This document shows, piece by piece, positions 32,570 through 36,877 of a stretch of DNA of 36,877 nt. The DNA is from an uncultured Verrucomicrobiae bacterium. Lineage in GTDB: Bacteria; Verrucomicrobiota; Verrucomicrobiia; JADLBR01; CALLMV01. Under the pieces are notes generated by a model. The model saw only the letters and a program-made list of their open reading frames with translations, was not told the DNA's origin and did no database searches. The stretch is from the NCBI GenBank assembly GCA_938005615.1, contig CALLMV010000034.1, positions 1 to 36,877 on the forward strand. Reading direction: 5' to 3'. Every line of letters starts with the position of its first letter. Within the stretch, counting starts at the first letter, position 1. Position numbers and translations under genes: made by a program.

Positions 32570-35500
32570 GTGTTAAAAAACGAAACTCCCAAAGCTCACC
32601 GCCTCCGCCAGCTTCTCGCCCAACGGATCGTCATCCTCGACGGGGCCATGGGCACCATGATCCAACAACACAAGCTCGGCGAGGGAGACTTCCGCGATCA
32701 CCCTCAACTTAAAGCCCATCCCACCAACCTTAAAGGCAACAACGACCTGCTCGTCATCACCCGCCCACACATCATCGCCGGTATCCACCGCGCCTACCTC
32801 GAAGCCGGTGCGGACATCATCGAGACCAACACCTTCAACGGCACACGTATCGCGCAAGCCGACTACAACCTCCAGGACTGGGTCACCGAACTCAACCGCA
32901 CCGCCGCACGGCTCGCGCGCGACACCGCCGACGCCTACACCCGCGACACTGGCCGCGAAGTCTGGGTCGCAGGCGCCATCGGTCCCACCAACAAAACCCT
33001 CTCGCTCTCGCCCGACGTTAACGACCCCGGCTTCCGCGCCGTCACCTTCGACGAAGTCGCCCACAACTACTACGAACAAGCTCGCTGCCTCGTCGAAGGC
33101 GGCGTGGACGTCCTCCTAGCCGAGACCACCTTCGACACTCTCAACCTCAAAGCCGCCATCTTCGCCATAGAACGCCTTCAAGACGAACTCCCCGAGCGCG
33201 TGCCCCTCATGCTCTCCATCACCATCAGCGACGCCTCCGGCCGCACCCTCTCCGGCCAGACCACCGAAGCCTGCTGGAACTCCATCGCCCACGCCCGCCC
33301 CTTGAGCGTCGGCATCAACTGCGCTCTCGGCGCTGCCGCCATGCGCCCCTACATCGCCGAACTCTCTCGCATCGCCGACTGCTACATCTCCTGCTACCCC
33401 AACGCCGGCCTTCCCAACCCTCTCGCCCCCACCGGCTACGATGAACTCCCCGAAGACACCGCCCGCCAACTCGACGAATTCGCCGCCTCTGGCTTCCTCA
33501 ACATCGTCGGCGGCTGCTGCGGCACCACCCCCGAACACATTGCCGCCATCGCCGCTGCCGTCTCAAAACATCCCGCCCGCAAAATCCCCCCGCGCCTCGA
33601 CGGCCTCCGCCTCAGCGGACTTGAGCCTTACAACATCGACCACAACAACACCTCATTCACCCTCATCGGCGAACGCAACAACGTCACCGGTTCCCCCCGC
33701 TTCCGCAAACTCATCGAAGAAGACAAATTCGACGAAGCTATCGAAATCGCCCGCCAACAAGTCGCCAACGGCGCCAACATCATCGACGTGAACTTCGACG
33801 AAGGCATGCTCGACTCCCGCGCCTGCATGCGCCGCTTCCTCAACCTCATCGCCGCCGAGCCCGACATCGCCCGCGTCCCCGTCATGATCGACAGCTCCAA
33901 ATGGGACGTCCTCGAAGAAGGCCTCAAATGCCTCCAAGGCAAAGGCATCGTCAACTCCATCTCCCTCAAAGAAGGCGAAGAAAAATTCCTCCACCAAGCC
34001 GAACTCATCCGCCGCTATGGTGCCGCCGTCATCGTCATGGCCTTCGACGAAAAAGGCCAAGCCGCCACACGCGCAGATAAAGTCGCCATCGCCAAACGCG
34101 CCTACCGCCTCCTCACCGAAAAAATCCACTTCCCCCCCGAAGACATCATCTTCGACCTCAACATCCTCACCGTCGCCACAGGCATCGAAGAACACCGCAC
34201 CTATGCCCTCGACTTCATCGAAGCCGTGCGCGAAGTCAAAGCCACCTGCCCCGGCGTGCGCACCAGCGGCGGCGTCAGCAACATTTCCTTCTCCTTCCGC
34301 GGCAACAACCCCGTGCGCGAAGCCATGCACTCCGTCTTCCTCTACCACGCATGCGCCGCCGGCCTCGACATGGGCATCGTCAACGCCGGCATGCTCCAAA
34401 TCTACGACGACATCGACCCCGAACTGCGCGAACACGTTGAGGACGTCCTCCTCAACCGCCGCGACGACGCCACCGAACGCCTCCTCGACCTCGCCGAACG
34501 CATCAAAGCCTCCGCCAGCGGCAAAAAAGACACCGCTGCCACCGAACAAGAATGGCGCACCTGGCCCGTCGCCAAACGCCTCGAACACGCCCTCGTCAAA
34601 GGCATCACCGACTACATCGACCAAGACACCGAAGAGGCCCGCCTCGCCCTCGGCCGCCCACTCGACGTCATCGAAGGCCCACTCATGGACGGCATGAAAG
34701 TCGTCGGCCAACTCTTTGGCGACGGCAAAATGTTCCTCCCCCAAGTCGTCAAAAGCGCCCGCGTCATGAAACGCGCCGTCGCCTACCTCACCCCCTTTAT
34801 GGAAGCCGAAAAAGCCGCCGGCGAAGGCACTAGCGCAGGCACCTTCCTCATCGCCACAGTCAAAGGCGACGTCCACGACATCGGCAAAAACATCGTCGCC
34901 GTCGTCCTCGGCTGCAACGGCTACAAAGTCGAAGACCTCGGCGTCATGGTCGACTGCGACACCATCCTGCGCCGCGCCCGCGAAATCGGCGCCGACTACA
35001 TCGGACTCAGCGGCCTCATCACCCCCTCCCTCGACGAAATGATCCACAACGCCCAAGAAATGCAACGCCAGGGCTTCACCACACCCCTCTTCATCGGCGG
35101 CGCCACCACCAGCCGCCTCCACACCGCCGTCAAAATCGCCCCCCACTATAGCGGCCCCGTCGTCCACGTCTCCGACGCCTCACTCGTCGTCGGCGCCTGC
35201 CACCGCTTCAAACCCGGTGCTGCCCTCCCCTCCGCACTCGCCCAGCTCCAAGCCGAACAAGAAAAAGAACGCCAAGACTTCGCCGCAGGCAAAAAGGACG
35301 CCGACCTCCTCCCCCTCGCCCAAGCCCGCGCCCGCGCCGAACACACCGACTGGCACACCCTCACCCAACTCCCCATCCCCCCCCTCGGCCTTCACATCTG
35401 GGATCAGATCAACCTCGAAGAACTCGCCGCCTACATCGACTGGTCCCCCTTCTTCTGGACCTGGGAACTCAAAGGCAAATACCCCGCCATCCTCCAATCC

Positions 35501-36322
35501 GAAAAATACGGCCCCCAAGCCCGCGAACTCTTCGCCGACGCCCAGCGTCTCCTCGGCGACATCATCCGCCACCAACGCGCCCACCCACGCGCCGTCACCG
35601 CCATGGCCCGCGCCTATGCCGAAGGCGACGACGTCCACATCCACACCGGCCACAACGGCTCCGCCCAAACACTCACCTTCCACTTCCTCCGCCAACAAGC
35701 CCGCAAAGACCGCGACGACCGCCCCTACGTCTCCCTCGCCGACTTCGTCGCCCCAGAAAACACCGATGCCCCCGGCCTCCTCGGCGGCTTCGCCCTCACC
35801 GCCGGCCACGAAATCGAAGACTACGCCGCCCACCACCGCGCCAAAGGCGACGACTACACCGCCATCATCATCCAAGCCCTTGCCGACCGCCTCGCCGAAG
35901 CCTGCGCCGAAATGCTCCACAAACACCTCCGCGACCAATGGGGCATCGCCACACACGAACCCTTCCACACCCCCGCACTTCCCGACCCCGACGCCAACCG
36001 CTGGCTCATCGACGAACAATACCTCGCCGACCCCATCCCCATCAAATGCATCCGTCCCGCCGCCGGCTACCCCTGCTGCCCCGACCACACCGAAAAAGCC
36101 ACCCTCTGGCACTGGCTCCAAGCCGACAAACACACCGGCTGCACCCTCACCGAAAGCTTCGCCATGAACCCACCCGCCAGCGTCAGCGGCCTCTACCTGG
36201 CCCACCCCCGCGCACGCTACTTCCACATTGGCAAAATCGGCCGCGACCAACTCGAAGACTACGCCGCCCGCAAAGGCTGGAGCCTCCCCGAAGCCGAAAA
36301 ATGGCTCCGCCCCAACCTCTAA
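32570..36322 (+). CDS. metH: Cobalamin-dependent methionine synthase MetH
   Basis: Full-length four-module enzyme (1250 aa; E. coli MetH is 1227) that transfers a methyl from 5-methyltetrahydrofolate to homocysteine. Homocysteine domain about 1-340 with zinc ligands Cys251 (NCALGA) and Cys316/Cys317 (GGCCGTT). Folate domain begins near 365 ([16 protein letters not shown]). The cobalamin domain has the helical cap, then DVHDIGKN with His769 as the lower ligand. The reactivation domain runs from about 940 to the end ([12 protein letters not shown] near 1165, [16 protein letters not shown]). It starts at GTG 32570. The coding strand is extremely C-rich compared with the rest of the window, and both long reverse-strand frames inside it are shadows. 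Only 69 bp separates it from apt, too short for a B12 riboswitch. Confidence 0.97.
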   Translation: MLKNETPKAHRLRQLLAQRIVILDGAMGTMIQQHKLGEGDFRDHPQLKAHPTNLKGNNDLLVITRPHIIAGIHRAYLEAGADIIETNTFNGTRIAQADYNLQDWVTELNRTAARLARDTADAYTRDTGREVWVAGAIGPTNKTLSLSPDVNDPGFRAVTFDEVAHNYYEQARCLVEGGVDVLLAETTFDTLNLKAAIFAIERLQDELPERVPLMLSITISDASGRTLSGQTTEACWNSIAHARPLSVGINCALGAAAMRPYIAELSRIADCYISCYPNAGLPNPLAPTGYDELPEDTARQLDEFAASGFLNIVGGCCGTTPEHIAAIAAAVSKHPARKIPPRLDGLRLSGLEPYNIDHNNTSFTLIGERNNVTGSPRFRKLIEEDKFDEAIEIARQQVANGANIIDVNFDEGMLDSRACMRRFLNLIAAEPDIARVPVMIDSSKWDVLEEGLKCLQGKGIVNSISLKEGEEKFLHQAELIRRYGAAVIVMAFDEKGQAATRADKVAIAKRAYRLLTEKIHFPPEDIIFDLNILTVATGIEEHRTYALDFIEAVREVKATCPGVRTSGGVSNISFSFRGNNPVREAMHSVFLYHACAAGLDMGIVNAGMLQIYDDIDPELREHVEDVLLNRRDDATERLLDLAERIKASASGKKDTAATEQEWRTWPVAKRLEHALVKGITDYIDQDTEEARLALGRPLDVIEGPLMDGMKVVGQLFGDGKMFLPQVVKSARVMKRAVAYLTPFMEAEKAAGEGTSAGTFLIATVKGDVHDIGKNIVAVVLGCNGYKVEDLGVMVDCDTILRRAREIGADYIGLSGLITPSLDEMIHNAQEMQRQGFTTPLFIGGATTSRLHTAVKIAPHYSGPVVHVSDASLVVGACHRFKPGAALPSALAQLQAEQEKERQDFAAGKKDADLLPLAQARARAEHTDWHTLTQLPIPPLGLHIWDQINLEELAAYIDWSPFFWTWELKGKYPAILQSEKYGPQARELFADAQRLLGDIIRHQRAHPRAVTAMARAYAEGDDVHIHTGHNGSAQTLTFHFLRQQARKDRDDRPYVSLADFVAPENTDAPGLLGGFALTAGHEIEDYAAHHRAKGDDYTAIIIQALADRLAEACAEMLHKHLRDQWGIATHEPFHTPALPDPDANRWLIDEQYLADPIPIKCIRPAAGYPCCPDHTEKATLWHWLQADKHTGCTLTESFAMNPPASVSGLYLAHPRARYFHIGKIGRDQLEDYAARKGWSLPEAEKWLRPNL

Positions 36323-36713
36323 CACCCTGGTCACCACTCAAGCCCAACCCTCCTTTGACACCACATCCCAACAACATCCCCCCTTCCAGCCTCCAAATCA
36401 CAAGGGGAGCGCGGGCATCCTGCCCGCGAAACAACCCACCTTCCTGCGGTTATCAAAAGCACGAGAGGGACGCCGTCCCCGGCATCCGCGAATACTCTCC
36501 GCCCGACATGGGTAAGGCCTCTCCCCGAGAATGCCAGTGCAAACGATTCAAGATAATCGCCCCTGCCAGAGCTTGAGCCTACCCACCAAACAAAGACGGC
36601 GAGAACGCCGTCCCTCCCCACACCTCCGTGCCCTCCGTGTGAGACCGAACGCAATCCTGTCACTCCGAGCCGATATTTTGTCATTCCGAGTGTCGGCGAG
36701 GAATCCTTCACCC
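36323..36713. repeat. Cluster of short inverted and dispersed-type repeats after metH
   Basis: No gene is supported here. Three near-perfect hairpins are visible: CGCGGGCA/TGCCCGCG with TCC loop (36410-36428), GGGAC/GTCCC with GCC loop (36467-36479), and GACGGCG/CGCCGTC with AGAA loop (36595-36612). The second and third both contain ACGCCGTCCC. A tandem CTCCGTG pair and two TCCGAG elements followed by GAGGAATCC lie between 36620 and 36705. These resemble dispersed short repeats seen in PVC and other genomes; the family assignment is from memory, not a search. Confidence 0.7.
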
Positions 36714-36877
36714 TACATCGCCAACCCCGCCACCACCCTCGACGACATCACCGCCACCACCAACACCCTCAACCAATACACCACCTACCATACCGCCTTG
36801 CCAACCTACGATGCCAATGGCAACCTCACCTCCATGGCCGGAGCCACCTACAGCTACGACGCCCGCAGCCTGCTCGT
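36714..36877 (+). pseudogene. Rhs/YD-repeat protein fragment, cut by window edge
   Basis: The last 54 codons read TNTLNQYTTYHTALPTYDAN, then GNLTSMAGATYSYDARSLL, the tandem YD-repeat pattern of Rhs proteins (YDxNGNLT, YxYDA). Rhs proteins usually have hundreds of residues of repeats before this kind of C-terminal-core segment, yet here the matching frame runs straight into the repeat cluster with no start codon or earlier YD repeats. It is therefore probably a 5'-truncated remnant, though a short real gene starting further left or continuing far to the right cannot be excluded because the window ends. No N-terminal PAAR or secretion domain is visible. Confidence 0.55.

Noticed and set aside
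33653-35167. 504-codon open frame on the minus strand inside metH
   Set aside because: It is a mirror of C-ending codons in metH; the translation is a monotonous Gly/Asp/Val/Glu/Phe-rich string with no motif.
35180-36337. 385-codon minus-strand frame overlapping the end of metH
   Set aside because: Same cause; low-complexity Val/Gly/Glu sequence and fully overlaps a certain gene.
36714-36877. Calling an active Rhs toxin/CDI system
   Set aside because: Only a fragment of the repeat core is present; no toxin tip, immunity gene or secretion domain is in the window.

Overview
The window looks like a chromosomal segment of a Gram-negative, peptidoglycan-containing bacterium. The most likely group is Verrucomicrobiota (perhaps an Opitutae-like lineage). 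This is an inference from three things: the mix of gene families, the ExbB/ExbD/ExbD/von Willebrand A/TPR cluster, and the short palindromic 'GCGGGCA-TCC-TGCCCGC' repeats near the right end, a kind of dispersed repeat I associate with PVC-group genomes. gmhA (LPS heptose), TonB/ExbBD-type proteins and a Tat-exported phosphoesterase imply an outer membrane; alr and an L,D-transpeptidase imply a peptidoglycan wall. GTG and TTG starts are common.

Layout. (1) 1-6.3 kb, plus strand: the 3' end of an unrecognised membrane protein gene, an M24 aminopeptidase coupled to the potassium uptake pair trkA-trkH, then ispA (farnesyl diphosphate synthase) and gmhA. (2) 6.3-8.3 kb: a minus-strand lipid/diacylglycerol kinase-like gene and an RRM RNA-binding protein gene separated by a clear hairpin terminator, then a very small plus-strand ORF that may be a broken winged-helix regulator. 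(3) 8.5-14.9 kb: a tight six-gene operon, TPR protein (928 aa) - strand-rich/TPR protein - ExbB - ExbD - ExbD - membrane-anchored vWA protein. This is the most interesting system in the window: a proton-driven energiser in which a MIDAS-bearing vWA protein takes the place of TonB. (4) 15-20.2 kb: bifunctional NAD(P)H-hydrate repair enzyme, alpha/beta hydrolase, prmC-alr, L,D-transpeptidase. (5) 20.3-28.5 kb: two exported proteins of unknown function, a lone TonB-like protein, and smc with an unusual ~206-residue tail. (6) 28.7-32.5 kb: dps with a small helical partner, a CAU-anticodon tRNA, a Tat-exported metallophosphoesterase, an AT-rich 0.6 kb gap, queH and apt. (7) 32.6-36.9 kb: metH, strikingly C-rich on its coding strand, followed by a cluster of short inverted repeats and the start of an Rhs/YD-repeat fragment cut by the window edge.

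Composition: coding strands at the left end (trk genes) are G/T-rich, while same-direction genes further right (ExbBD operon, smc, metH) are C/A-rich. That G-to-C change along the plus strand would fit a replichore boundary of the terminus type, but I found no convincing dif site. No CRISPR array, integrase or complete insertion sequence was seen.
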